A DNA stretch of 64,000 bases from Rhodobacteraceae bacterium M382 (GCA_025141015.1 CP081098.1:4222501-4286500); one strand, 5' to 3'. Positions 52,081 through 62,445 are shown, counted from the first letter of the stretch. Notes: generated by a model not told the origin, from the letters alone. Translations and numbers: made by a program.

Positions 52081-55026
52081 CTAGGACACATATCCTGCGA
52101 CGACCTGCAACAATTTGAATGCGGTCTGGGCATCATTTTCAACCACCGCCAAAAACTCTTCCTCGCCGATCCGCAAACAATTCAGATCCGTGGCAGCCAC
52201 CATGCTGAGCGCGCGTGGCTCCTTGCGGATAAGGCCCAATTCACCCACAAGCCGCCCCGGGCCAACCGTGACAATCAGCTGATCCTCTGTCTCGTCCTGG
52301 GGCAAATACAAACCCGCTTCGCCATCGATCACGACATAGGCACCGTCTGTCGGCTTGTCCCCTTTGAGGAAAACGACCTGCCCCGGTTCTGCCGTGTACC
52401 AGCGTGCGCCAAAAGCCAGCAACCGCAGCTGTTTGCGGTTAAGCCCGGAGAACAGGTCAATCTGCTCCAGCGCCCGCACTTTGAGCGCCAAATCCTGACT
52501 GGCAGCCCCGTCGCCTGCGACATCCACATGGGGCTCCTCGCTGACCAACCGTCCTTGCCGCAGCTCAAAGAACGTGTCGAACACGTCAGCGCTTTCAAAG
52601 CTGTTGTTCAGATAGATCAGCGTCGTGTCCGGCAGCAGCTTGCGCAGGTTCTTGTAGACCGACACTTGGGTTTCGAAATCGTAGCTGGCCAACGCATTGT
52701 CCAGGATCAGAATGTCCGGCTTTTTGATTGTCGCCCGACAAAAGGCCAATGGTTCAGCAAACACCTGCGCCAACCCCTGGCCGCCCAGCGCAATGGGCAT
52801 ATCGTAGATCAGTGCCACCACCATGTCGCGCAGCCCGTGTTGCACCAGCAGATCCGCCACCAGATTCCGCAGCTCGTCCCCCTTGCTGCCCGCGTTCTCT
52901 GAAACTTTGCCATACATCGCGTTTTCCAGAACCGTCAGGCCCGGGGCAAAGCGGTCCCGCGCCAGCGGTTCGAACAAGTCGCCCAGCGTTTCCAAAATCT
53001 CGGCCGCATGTCCGCGGCGCAGATCCAGTATCCGCTGTTTCATTTCATCGCCAAACCCAGGCCCGATCTGTTCGGCCGAGATCCGCAGGGGCACAATCAA
53101 CAGCTCTACCAGCTCATCAGGTTCCAGCGCCTTGACGCCACCGTCCCGGGTTTTCTCCACCAGCGCCAGCGCAGCATCATAGGTGCGTGGCTCAAGCCCC
53201 AATTTGCGGAACAACGGGTGATCAGTCCCATCCAATCCAAAGATCTGGCGCAGCATGTCAATCACGTCCCGGGCCAGGGCGACCAGGTCATCATCCAGCT
53301 TGAGCTCGGCCAATTTTTCCAGGAACCCGGACTGACCCACCATCATTTCCTTGGTAATCGGCTCCCTTGGCGAGGCAAACAGCAGGTTATCGGCCACCGG
53401 CAGTGCGTGATTGTATTTTTCCGGGTCCAGAAGAAAGGCATACTGGCGCAGGCCGGCCTCGTCGATGGCTCCCTGTATCGCTGGCCGCAATTCAATCAAC
53501 CGGGCCACCAATTCAGGATGGGCGGCCGGATCAAAGTGCTGATCAATCCCGCGTCGGAACAACGCCGTTCCTGATCCCATACCTTCGACGATTTGCAACC
53601 ACCAGGCGCGCAATTCGTCATCATTGGCCAGCCCGGCGATCGACGGATCAACCCAGGGCACGTCAAAGGCATCCGGGCTGTTTCCTGCCCGTGACGCGTC
53701 GGCCTGAACCTTGGGGTCGTCAGACTCCTCTTGCGGACGCGGACGCATTGCCATCATGACATTGTCGCCAAACGTACCCTGGAACATCACTGGCCGTGAC
53801 GTCGCATGACCGATCCGCGCTGCGACAATGGATTGGTGCAGTTTCGTTGCATCCTGATCCCCAAACCGCAGCTTGCCAGCCGACGGCAGCAATTCACGGG
53901 TTAGCAATTCAGCCATCGCGCGGCGGTCTTCTTCGCTGGGGGCTGCAATCCCGATAACCTTGCCCGCCGGCAGCGTTGCGCTCAGATCCTCTAAGACCAG
54001 ATTCCCGTCACTGTCGCGCACATTTACCCCCTCCAGCACGATATCACCGGACAGATGCGACACTTGCTCGGGCTCGCCCTTCATCAGGTCGTCATCCACC
54101 ATCCCCGCCGGGGCAAAGCGTTCCAGGATCACGTCCCAGCGCAGCGCCATATCCTGTGTCTGGTTGTAATAGGCCAACAATTCCTTCCAGGGGCTCGACA
54201 GATCCTTGTAAGCGCCCAGTGCCGCCACCAGCGCCCCCAGCGACACGGTGCCCTGAAGCACCAGAAACCCGCCAACCGAATAGAAAAAGAACGGGGTCAG
54301 GTTCCCGATGAAGTTGTTGAGGAACTTCATGAAGAACTTTTTCTGGTAGATGATAAAGCGGATCTCATACAGACGACCCAGGCGCGACGTGATCATCGCC
54401 AGCCGATAGCGCCAGCCCCCGTTGATCCGCAATGTCGACGCCCCGGCTGCGCTTTCCCCAATCTCCGAAGCCAGCGCCCGCACTTCCTTGATCCGCTTCT
54501 TGTTCAGAAGGTTGATCTGTTTTTGCAGCTTGGGGATCAGCCAGGCCTGTAGCGGAATCAGCGCGACAGCGGCCAGCCCGAACCAGACACTCTGCAGAAA
54601 CAAAAAGGACAGAATGGTGATCATCTGACCGGCCTGCAGAACCGGTTGACTGATCGCATCCCCCATCAAACCGCCCATCGGTTCGCTTTCGGCGGTGACC
54701 ATCGACACCAATTCGCCCTGGCTCACCCGTTCAAAATAGGGCTGCGGGAACCGCAGAACCCGCGCGATCAGCTGGAACCGGAAACGACGCAGCATGCGTT
54801 CGGCCAACACACCCTTCATCGTGTTGATCCGCATTTTCATCAGCCCATGCGCCAGAACCGACAGCAGATAGGCGATACACAAAATCCCCAGGAACATGAT
54901 CTGTTCTACAGGAATGCCAAAGACGTCAATGACGGCGGTCTGTGATCCGATGGCATCGTTGATGATGCGTTTAGGCAGCTCAAGCGTCAGGTAAAGCAAT
55001 GGAAACAAACTGGTCGTGACAGCCAA
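52081..55026 (-). CDS. ABC-like membrane protein with dead ATPase and cyclic-nucleotide-binding domain
   Basis: 981 residues from TTG 55026, but the coding frame continues upstream to a TAG at 55171-55173. The added residues (R-T-L-F-G-F-I-W-K-Y-S-K-R-D-Q-L-I-L) belong to the family, yet no ATG/GTG/TTG exists there, so the true start may be CTG 55158, ATC/ATT near 55092 or lost. Exporter TMD: about 1-310. NBD: Walker A position reads GIAAPSEEDRRA (no GK[ST]), the signature LGGQGLAQVF, Walker B D-I-L-I-L-D-N with Asn for catalytic Glu. About 335 residues separate Q-loop and signature instead of about 60. A cNMP-binding domain (about 853-975) has G-E-L-G-L-I-R-K-E-P-R-A for the phosphate cassette. 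Confidence 0.85.
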   Translation of the reverse strand: MAVTTSLFPLLYLTLELPKRIINDAIGSQTAVIDVFGIPVEQIMFLGILCIAYLLSVLAHGLMKMRINTMKGVLAERMLRRFRFQLIARVLRFPQPYFERVSQGELVSMVTAESEPMGGLMGDAISQPVLQAGQMITILSFLFLQSVWFGLAAVALIPLQAWLIPKLQKQINLLNKKRIKEVRALASEIGESAAGASTLRINGGWRYRLAMITSRLGRLYEIRFIIYQKKFFMKFLNNFIGNLTPFFFYSVGGFLVLQGTVSLGALVAALGAYKDLSSPWKELLAYYNQTQDMALRWDVILERFAPAGMVDDDLMKGEPEQVSHLSGDIVLEGVNVRDSDGNLVLEDLSATLPAGKVIGIAAPSEEDRRAMAELLTRELLPSAGKLRFGDQDATKLHQSIVAARIGHATSRPVMFQGTFGDNVMMAMRPRPQEESDDPKVQADASRAGNSPDAFDVPWVDPSIAGLANDDELRAWWLQIVEGMGSGTALFRRGIDQHFDPAAHPELVARLIELRPAIQGAIDEAGLRQYAFLLDPEKYNHALPVADNLLFASPREPITKEMMVGQSGFLEKLAELKLDDDLVALARDVIDMLRQIFGLDGTDHPLFRKLGLEPRTYDAALALVEKTRDGGVKALEPDELVELLIVPLRISAEQIGPGFGDEMKQRILDLRRGHAAEILETLGDLFEPLARDRFAPGLTVLENAMYGKVSENAGSKGDELRNLVADLLVQHGLRDMVVALIYDMPIALGGQGLAQVFAEPLAFCRATIKKPDILILDNALASYDFETQVSVYKNLRKLLPDTTLIYLNNSFESADVFDTFFELRQGRLVSEEPHVDVAGDGAASQDLALKVRALEQIDLFSGLNRKQLRLLAFGARWYTAEPGQVVFLKGDKPTDGAYVVIDGEAGLYLPQDETEDQLIVTVGPGRLVGELGLIRKEPRALSMVAATDLNCLRIGEEEFLAVVENDAQTAFKLLQVVAGYVS

Positions 55027-55260
55027 CAGGATCAGTTGGTCACGTTTGGAGTACTTCCAGATGAATCCAAAAAGGGTACGTTCGATGTCAATATTCCAGA
55101 AAATAAAAAGCTCTGTCCGCGGGTTCAGCGCCAGATTAGCAAGTTGCAGAGCAAACAGGCAATTGGTTTCCTAAAATAACCGGTGTGAAACGGTTCATTT
55201 GCAGCCCTCCGAAAAATCCGTAAGCTGTGAGTGTAACCGCGCTCAAACCACTCGAGGATC

Positions 55261-55656
55261 GTGATTTTGTTAACGTCTGTCGGCACTGTTCTGCTGTTGC
55301 TCTGCGCCCTGCAGATTAAACATATGTTTGCCGATTATTACATGCAGACGCCCAAGATGTTGTCTGGTCGGGGCGAATACCTGCATATGGGACGTGCTCA
55401 GCATGCGGGCATTCACGCGATTGGATCGTTTCTGGTGCTGGTGCTGTTTGGGGCACCGTTTTTGTTTTCCCTTGTTTTGGCCGGTGTCGAATGGGTGGTT
55501 CATTTCAACATCGACTACTGCAAAGCCCGCTATTCGGACGCCAAACAGTATACCCCGACACAGGCAGGGTTCTGGCGTGCTGCGGGTACAGATCAGGCGG
55601 CTCATCATCTGACGTATATCGCGATGGTCTGGGCCTGGGTGGTTTTCACCGGGTAG
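55261..55656 (+). CDS. DUF3307 membrane protein
   Basis: 131 residues from GTG 55261. Hydrophobic with about four helices; TVLLLLCALQIKHMFADYYM, H-A-G-I-H-A-I-G and WVVHFNIDYCKARYSDAKQY match DUF3307, with conserved His and Asp residues (H-M-F-A-D, D-Y-C-K). Function unknown. Divergent from the ABC-like gene with about 90-230 bases between depending on the true start, and convergent with the cyclase gene. Confidence 0.85.
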   Translation: MILLTSVGTVLLLLCALQIKHMFADYYMQTPKMLSGRGEYLHMGRAQHAGIHAIGSFLVLVLFGAPFLFSLVLAGVEWVVHFNIDYCKARYSDAKQYTPTQAGFWRAAGTDQAAHHLTYIAMVWAWVVFTG

Positions 55657-55680
55657 CCCACGACAGGCGTTGGACGTTGA

Positions 55681-57477
55681 TCAGGTTGGCGCATCTGCAC
55701 CGGTTGTGGCAGATCGCAAGTCCGCCGGAGCATTTTCCGCTTGATATTGATCCCCATGAACATCCGGGCGTGGCGTTGCGGCAAAGACCGGAACCGGGTC
55801 GGCGTAGCCTTTGAGCGGAATTGCCGGAAGTTCGTCGAAATCGACACCCGTCAATCCGCGCGCTGCGTCTCGTGTGGCCCGATCTGTCAACACTTGATCA
55901 GGTGCCGCCTTGGAACACAGGCGGGCCGACAGGTTTACCGTTGATCCCAACACAGTGAAATCCATACGATCACGCGCGCCCATGGCCCCCATGACGACCA
56001 CGCCCGAGGCCACACCAATGCCAACATGCAGTTCATGTTCCGGATGCTCTTCGAGCAGGCGGGCCATGGCCCGCGTAATCCCCACTGCACACGACACGGC
56101 GCGCCGCTCCATGTCATCGCCTTCGAACACGGCGACAAGGGCATCCCCGATGAATTTGTCGACATCCCCGTGATGCTGGACGACGATATCTGTCTGCGCG
56201 TCGAAATACTGATTTAGAACCTCGATCACCCGTTCCGGCGGCACGCGCTCGGAGAATTCGGTGTAGCCACGAATATCGGTGAAAATCACTGAAACGCGCC
56301 TGCGTTCGCCGCCCCGCTCCATTCCGGTCTCTTCGGCGTTCTGAATGGCCGAGACTGTTCCGTGCGACACGAATTTCATCAATTCGACCCGCTCTCCCAG
56401 ATGCGCAATCATCTGATTGAAACGGCGCGCAAGGTCGCCGATTTCATCGCGCGACCGAACATCCTGAACCCGGGCGCCAAAATCACCGCTCCCGACCCGT
56501 TCTGCCACCTCACCGATACGGAGGATCGGCCGCGTCAGGCGACGGGCAAACAGCATTGCACCCAAGCTGGCGATCGCAAACCCAACCAACCCGACCACGA
56601 AAATCTGTCGGGTGATCGCATTGACCACCGCATAGGCATTTGCTTCGCTCAGCTCGGTGATCACAGCCCAGGGAAACCAATCGGGAAAGGCATAAGCCCC
56701 AAGCATCGCCTGGCCGTCAGGACGCACATAGGGTTCCAGCGCGTCGGCCCGCGCCCCGGCCACAATCAGCGGCAGGGCGGATTGAACGATCTGCCGCTCT
56801 GTCAGCAATTGCATATCATCGACCAGAACGGTGCGACCGGCCTGATCAATCACAGTGATTTCGCCCCGTTGCGCAAAGGGATGTCGGCGCACCATCTCTC
56901 CCAGCATGGACAGGTCGACCTTGGCCACCATGGTGACACGCCGGTTTGCGATCTTCTGGTTGAGTGGCAGAGCCAACGTCGCCATCCAACGACCTGTTCC
57001 CGGCAGTCGCGACACCAATGGGCGGCCAAACTGCCCGGTCGCGGCAATGGAGCGCAACAGATCGGGCCCGGTTGTGAGCGCTTGGACCGGGTCAATGCCG
57101 GCCTCGACCAGCTTTTGCGAAAACGCTTCGTTGGTGACCAGAATAGGCTGCGGTGCGCCCTCGACGCTAAGCTGCAGCGCCACCACATCCGACAGTTCCT
57201 GAAGCCCCAGCGTCAGCAGTGACATCTTTTGCGCAACGCCCAGATCGATGCTGTCCACCCCATTGCGGATCACCATCAGCGGGGTCAACCAGCGCCCCTG
57301 AAACGTTGCATCAAAATCTTCACGCAATTGCGCGGCGACCAGGGTCAGGCTCTCGTTGGCGGCGCTTTTCAATTCGTCCCGTGTCAACTGGGTCAGATTT
57401 TGTGCCACCATCACCAAAGGTGCAACCGCCAGGGCCGCTGCAAAGACAAAGAACTTGAGGCGCAAAGGAAACCGCAT
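55681..57477 (-). CDS. Membrane adenylate cyclase with periplasmic sensor and HAMP
   Basis: 598 residues. TM1 (LKFFVFAAALAVAPLVMVA), a periplasmic sensor domain of about 260 residues, TM2 (IFVVGLVGFAIASLGAMLFA), HAMP (about 310-365) and a class III cyclase (about 395-560). Metal Asps are in VIFTDIRGYTEFSERV and DKFIGDALVAVFEGDD; the Lys in D-K-F and D-F-T-V-L-G-S-T-V-N fit ATP rather than GTP. It should make cAMP in response to an envelope signal. Last gene of the minus-strand set with the PKD and FecR proteins. Confidence 0.92.
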   Translation of the reverse strand: MRFPLRLKFFVFAAALAVAPLVMVAQNLTQLTRDELKSAANESLTLVAAQLREDFDATFQGRWLTPLMVIRNGVDSIDLGVAQKMSLLTLGLQELSDVVALQLSVEGAPQPILVTNEAFSQKLVEAGIDPVQALTTGPDLLRSIAATGQFGRPLVSRLPGTGRWMATLALPLNQKIANRRVTMVAKVDLSMLGEMVRRHPFAQRGEITVIDQAGRTVLVDDMQLLTERQIVQSALPLIVAGARADALEPYVRPDGQAMLGAYAFPDWFPWAVITELSEANAYAVVNAITRQIFVVGLVGFAIASLGAMLFARRLTRPILRIGEVAERVGSGDFGARVQDVRSRDEIGDLARRFNQMIAHLGERVELMKFVSHGTVSAIQNAEETGMERGGERRRVSVIFTDIRGYTEFSERVPPERVIEVLNQYFDAQTDIVVQHHGDVDKFIGDALVAVFEGDDMERRAVSCAVGITRAMARLLEEHPEHELHVGIGVASGVVVMGAMGARDRMDFTVLGSTVNLSARLCSKAAPDQVLTDRATRDAARGLTGVDFDELPAIPLKGYADPVPVFAATPRPDVHGDQYQAENAPADLRSATTGADAPT

Positions 57478-57555
57478 GCCCGGCAGATTAGAGGAATCCG
57501 CCGGGAAGTCACCGGTATTGCGCAGCGCGGGCTTGTTTTTACGCTTTGACGTGCC

Positions 57556-60500
57556 TTAGTTTCGGGCAGTTGCGGTGACCTGGAGCTGATCCTGCGCGAC
57601 ACCGCAGGCCAACCCTGTGCTGTCACGTGCCGTCAAGGTCACGGTGTAGGTTCCGGCGGATTGATATCCGTGACGCGCCACGCGCCCGGTTGCCTGTGCT
57701 CCGTCGCCAAATGACCAATCCAGCATCACCCCATGCCCGTCCGGGTCTTTGACCCGAGCAGGTTCAAACCGTTCGATGTCAAAGGATCCGCCAATCGACA
57801 CAGTCCGATCCTCACCCGCATCCAGCTGCGGCGCAGCATTGACCAAAACCCGTGCAGTATCGCGTCCCGTGTCACATGCCGCGGCACCACTGTCATCGCG
57901 CACGGTCAAGGTAACCGCAATGTCGGCGGCGGACTGGAACACCCGTTCAACCCGCGGACCCGTCAGCACCTCTCCGTCCGAAAATTGCCATTCCCATTCC
58001 GTCAGTTTGCCATCCAGATCCGAGGACGCCCCCGCGTCGAATACGACGACGTCTCCGGGGCAGACAATGCGATCAGCCCCGGCCAAAGCGGTAGGCGCGG
58101 CATTGACACGTTGATAGACTTCGATCCGGCGCTGGCTACCGGGGAGGTTGGCCCCGTCGTCCAGAACCGCCGAAACGGGATACAGACCGGGTGCCGAAAA
58201 CGCGTGGCTCACGGCCGCGCCCTCGGCTTTGGTCTCCCCAAAGTTCCAGGCGACCGCAGCGCCTTCGGGCACCTGAACCGACCATGGCACATCCTGTGCA
58301 GGGCATACCTGACCCGACAGCGCCAACCCTGGATCAGGGGCCGGTTCAACAGTGATCGTATGGCGGCGTTCCACAACCGAATTACCGACACCAGCATCAT
58401 CATAGACACGCAGGATCACCGGATAAGTCCCGGCCTGCGTATAGCGGTGGCTCACATCAACCCCAACTGAACTGGCCCCATCGCCAAATTCCCATTCGAA
58501 CAGGGCAATTGCCCCGTCGGGGTCAAACGAACCCAACCCGGTAAACGTCAGCGCTTCACCGATCGACGCCCGGTCCGGTGCGGAGAGTTCGGCCACGGGT
58601 GCAGCATTCACCATGATCTTGCGCACAGCTTCGAGCTGGCCACAGATCCGGCTGCTGTCGCTTGAGCCTTCGGGCAATTGTGCAGTGGCTTTGACCAGAT
58701 ATTCGCCGGGCTCGGCGTACACATGCGATAGGGACGGCCCAGTTGCCGTCGTGCCATCTCCCAGATCCCAAGTGATTTCGACCCCATCCAACGGCAGATC
58801 TGTGCCCCCTTCGCGCAGGCTCAGCGACATCAAGTGGTCCAACCCCTGAGCGGCACGGTCGTTGGTCTCCACCTTCAATTCGGGCGCTGCGATCACTTTG
58901 TAGATCGCCGTGTCGGAATCCAACGGGCTACAACCGCCGCGCGCCTCGCCGGTAATCGTCAGCGTGACCGTATATGTGCCGGGGCGGGAAAAAATATGCA
59001 GCGGGGTTTCGCCATTCGCCGCCTTGCCGTCGCCGAAATCCCAGGCAAAGGCGTTCACTGCACCATCCGCATCGGTCGATCCCGACCCGTCCAGACGCAC
59101 CTGCTGGTTCGAACATACAGTGCGGTCCGCCCCCGCATCCGAAATTGGGCCCTCGCGCACCAATGCCGCGATGCGATCCATGGCTGTTCCCCAATCGGTG
59201 CCGGTTTCATTGCGGATTTTCAGCGTAACCGGGTAAATACCAGGTTGTTCATAGGTCTTGGTCGGGTTGATCAGATCCGAAGTATTGCCGTCCCCGAAAT
59301 CCCATTCATACAGCAACAGCCCACCGTCCGGGTCGGCGCTGGCCGACGCATCAAACAGGATCGGCTGGCCGGAACAGACATCCCGGTTGCCCCCGGCATC
59401 CGCCATCGGGCGGGCCCGCACGGACACCGTTGTGGCGTCGGTGGACAGGGCGTTGGACAATCCTGTGCCGTCGTCCACCAACAGGGTCACCGGGAACTTG
59501 CCAGCCTTGTCATAGGTATGGGATATCGTCTTGCCAAAGATCGGCCCCGACCCATCGCCCATGTCCCAACGATAGATCAGCGGATCACCGTCAGCATCGG
59601 CTGACCCAGAACCATCCAGCGTCACAATCAAACCATCTGAGATCACCGGATCACCGGCATCTGCAACGGGGGCGCTGTTGACCCGGATGGTCACGTCATC
59701 ATCAGCAACTGCATTCAACACGCCGCTGTCATCGGTAACGACCAATTGCGCGCTCCAGGTTCCCGGCGCGTCATAGGCGCGTTCAACCCGCTGTGCATCC
59801 AGCGGCACGCCCAGGTCATCAAACTCCCAACGGTAGGAAATGATCTGACCATCCGGATCAAAGCTTTGGCCCGCGTCAAACACCAGACTGTCTCCCGGCG
59901 CCACCAACCGGTCGGCCCCTGCCACGGCCACAGGTTGGGCATTGACGGTGATCAGGGTCTCCGCCTCATCCTGTGCAGGAGGGCCGGGGAAATCGTCGGT
60001 AACCGTCAATCCGATGCGATACAAACCAGGGTCAGAAATCTGATGCGCCGCCCGTTCTCCAGTGGCTTGGCCGCCGCCAGGGAAGGTCCACAGATATTCG
60101 GAAATCGCGCCATCGGGATCAATTGATCCACGCCCGGACAACAGGAACTCTTCGCCGGGTGCCACGACCTGGGGGCGGCCGGCGTCGGCAATCGGAGCGG
60201 CATTCACCGTGACCCGCATCCGGTCGCGCGCCACATTCAGCGGCGCGCCGCTGTCATCGCGCACCCGCACGGACACCTCATAAACACCCGGACGTGCATA
60301 GACATGGCGCGGATTGGGCCCCTGCCCCGTGCTGCCATCGCCAAAATCCCAGAGCCATTCGGTAATGGTGCCATCGGGATCCGCCGATCCTGCCCCATCA
60401 AATTGCACCTCGCTGGCACTGACAAATTGGTCCGCACCCGCATTCGCCACAGGGGCTGCATCCACACGAACCACACGGGTCGTGCTTTGCAACGCCGAAG

Positions 60501-62445
60501 CGGTGCCACTGTCATCTATCACCGTCAGTGTAACCGTGAATTCACCCGCTTGCGTCCAGGCATAGGTGACCAGTGGTCCCTCGCCAGATGCGCCATCGCC
60601 AAAGTCCCAGATGTAGGACAGAATCTGCCCGTCGGCGTCGCTGGAGGCCCCTGCATCCAACAACGCGGCCTCGGACACGGACACCGGACGATCCGGAATG
60701 GCGAACACTGGCACCGGCGGGGCGTTGACGCTGATCTGCAGGTGATCCACGGCCGAAGCATTGGCGACACCGCTGTTATCCGTCACGGTCAACCGAACCG
60801 TATAAACCCCGGAGTCCCGGTAGATGTGGGAAACATTGGTCCCGTTCAGAACGGTACCGTCGCCCATGTCCCATTGCCAGGCTCCAACGGCCCCATCCAC
60901 ATCATAGCTGGCCGCGCCAGACAGAAACACCGGCTGGTCGACAACCGCGCTCTGATCCGTGCCCGCTTCGGCGACGGGGGCAAAGTTCACAGCAACCAGC
61001 CGCGTTGCCACACCAAAGTTACAAGGATGCTGGCTGTCATCCTCGACCCGCAGCACCGCACGATACTGTCCCGGCTGGGCATAGACATGGGTTGCGCGCA
61101 CCGATTGGGCCAGCGCTCCATCGCCAAAACTCCAGCGATACCGGGTAATCGGGCTGTCCGACGGGTTCGACCCACCGCCTTCAAAGGCAACCGCCTGCCC
61201 GGGTGCAACCACGATGTCCGCCCCGGCGACCGCCACAGGGGCATTGCGCACATGCACTGGCACATCAATTTCGGCACCACGGCCCGGACGAATGCCCTCT
61301 TCGAGAACACGCAAACGCGCCGTATAGCGCCCTGGTTCGCTGTACCGATAGGCGATCACCGCGTCCTGAGCGCTTTGACCGTCCCCGAAACTCCATTCGA
61401 CTCCCAGCGGTGTCAGACCGCGCGACAGGTTGCCGTCAAAGGCCACCGACCGGCAATCGGCCAGAGGTCGCGCCGTACCAACCGCCGTCGGGCGCTCTGG
61501 TTCCGGTGCGCGCAACGGGGGCATCCGCAAAGGCAGCGGATTGCCGTCGCTATCATAGACTGCGAGCGTGACGTCATTTGGGGTTTCAAACCCACCCGAC
61601 AGCGACAACGACAGGTTGCTCTCATCCACCATGACCTCTGCTGAGCGCCAATGGTCCTGCCCGGAAATCGGCAAGTCGATATCCTTGTATTGGGTCAACA
61701 GCGCCAGGCGACCGTTGGCTCCATCAAAGCTTTGGACGGTCAACTTGCCCGGTTTTGGGGCGTCAAACCAAACCTGCGTCGGGGTGGCACCGGCCTCCCA
61801 TCGCACGGTGGGTTGATAGGAAAACATCTCAAGCCCGTCTGGCGCGCGATCCCGATCCCGCGACAGGCTCACCCCCACAGTAAACCCATTGCCGTCATCA
61901 CCGCCGGTGCCCTGCACGTCGATGCGGAACCAGGCCCGTTCGCCGAGGATCTCGCCCTGTCGCGTCCGCACTCCGGTCAGCGTGACCCACCGCTGGTCCG
62001 TCGCACGGTCATTCCCGTATAGTTTTTCGGTCAGCATCTTGCCCGGACCGGTCACGGGGACAGATTTTGTCAGGCGCGGTTCACGCGCGTCATCGGCGAC
62101 GGCCACGGGACGCTCGGCAGCGCTAAAGGCACCTTCGCCCCCAAACACCCGAAACGCAGTTTCCGCGTTGCCGGTCCCCCCATAGGTGAAATCATCCTGC
62201 CCCGAGGTTTCGGGGTCAAACACCCGGATATAGATCCGGTCGCGCAGCCCCTTTGGCACACTGAAGAACACCTGTTCACGCCGGTCCACATCGCCTTCGC
62301 GACTGGGCGCAAGCGCACCATAGACAACCAATTTTCCGGTATCCAGTCGCGGCCCGTCAGCGTCGGCAACTGGTGCGAGACTCAACACTGTCGCAACGGC
62401 CAGCGCCACAGCGCGGGTTGCCCTCCTTGTGAATTGTGCTGTCAT
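57556..62445 (-). CDS. Giant exported PKD-repeat protein
   Basis: 1629 residues. Signal peptide MTAQFTRRATRAVALAVATV ... ADA. Residues about 25-320 are a unique N-terminal domain, then 15 PKD repeats can be counted by their W-x-F-G-D-G core (for example WSFGDGQSAQDA, WDMGDGTVLNGT, WDFGDGASGEGP, WEFGDGASSVGV), three of them degenerate (WTFPGGGQ, WEFDDLGV, WNFGETKA). No membrane anchor or catalytic domain is visible. The start is 66 bases past the FecR stop and the end is 78 bases before the cyclase, so one operon. It probably forms a long periplasmic or outer-surface fibre. Confidence 0.92.
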   Translation of the reverse strand: MTAQFTRRATRAVALAVATVLSLAPVADADGPRLDTGKLVVYGALAPSREGDVDRREQVFFSVPKGLRDRIYIRVFDPETSGQDDFTYGGTGNAETAFRVFGGEGAFSAAERPVAVADDAREPRLTKSVPVTGPGKMLTEKLYGNDRATDQRWVTLTGVRTRQGEILGERAWFRIDVQGTGGDDGNGFTVGVSLSRDRDRAPDGLEMFSYQPTVRWEAGATPTQVWFDAPKPGKLTVQSFDGANGRLALLTQYKDIDLPISGQDHWRSAEVMVDESNLSLSLSGGFETPNDVTLAVYDSDGNPLPLRMPPLRAPEPERPTAVGTARPLADCRSVAFDGNLSRGLTPLGVEWSFGDGQSAQDAVIAYRYSEPGRYTARLRVLEEGIRPGRGAEIDVPVHVRNAPVAVAGADIVVAPGQAVAFEGGGSNPSDSPITRYRWSFGDGALAQSVRATHVYAQPGQYRAVLRVEDDSQHPCNFGVATRLVAVNFAPVAEAGTDQSAVVDQPVFLSGAASYDVDGAVGAWQWDMGDGTVLNGTNVSHIYRDSGVYTVRLTVTDNSGVANASAVDHLQISVNAPPVPVFAIPDRPVSVSEAALLDAGASSDADGQILSYIWDFGDGASGEGPLVTYAWTQAGEFTVTLTVIDDSGTASALQSTTRVVRVDAAPVANAGADQFVSASEVQFDGAGSADPDGTITEWLWDFGDGSTGQGPNPRHVYARPGVYEVSVRVRDDSGAPLNVARDRMRVTVNAAPIADAGRPQVVAPGEEFLLSGRGSIDPDGAISEYLWTFPGGGQATGERAAHQISDPGLYRIGLTVTDDFPGPPAQDEAETLITVNAQPVAVAGADRLVAPGDSLVFDAGQSFDPDGQIISYRWEFDDLGVPLDAQRVERAYDAPGTWSAQLVVTDDSGVLNAVADDDVTIRVNSAPVADAGDPVISDGLIVTLDGSGSADADGDPLIYRWDMGDGSGPIFGKTISHTYDKAGKFPVTLLVDDGTGLSNALSTDATTVSVRARPMADAGGNRDVCSGQPILFDASASADPDGGLLLYEWDFGDGNTSDLINPTKTYEQPGIYPVTLKIRNETGTDWGTAMDRIAALVREGPISDAGADRTVCSNQQVRLDGSGSTDADGAVNAFAWDFGDGKAANGETPLHIFSRPGTYTVTLTITGEARGGCSPLDSDTAIYKVIAAPELKVETNDRAAQGLDHLMSLSLREGGTDLPLDGVEITWDLGDGTTATGPSLSHVYAEPGEYLVKATAQLPEGSSDSSRICGQLEAVRKIMVNAAPVAELSAPDRASIGEALTFTGLGSFDPDGAIALFEWEFGDGASSVGVDVSHRYTQAGTYPVILRVYDDAGVGNSVVERRHTITVEPAPDPGLALSGQVCPAQDVPWSVQVPEGAAVAWNFGETKAEGAAVSHAFSAPGLYPVSAVLDDGANLPGSQRRIEVYQRVNAAPTALAGADRIVCPGDVVVFDAGASSDLDGKLTEWEWQFSDGEVLTGPRVERVFQSAADIAVTLTVRDDSGAAACDTGRDTARVLVNAAPQLDAGEDRTVSIGGSFDIERFEPARVKDPDGHGVMLDWSFGDGAQATGRVARHGYQSAGTYTVTLTARDSTGLACGVAQDQLQVTATARN

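Noticed and set aside
60304-61644. Plus-strand open frame of over 440 residues
   Set aside because: Antisense to PKD repeats, with a His/Arg-rich composition typical of a mirrored reading.
57556-62445. Repeats suggesting a CRISPR array or satellite
   Set aside because: The periodicity is that of PKD protein domains of about 85 residues; the DNA repeats are degenerate and coding.
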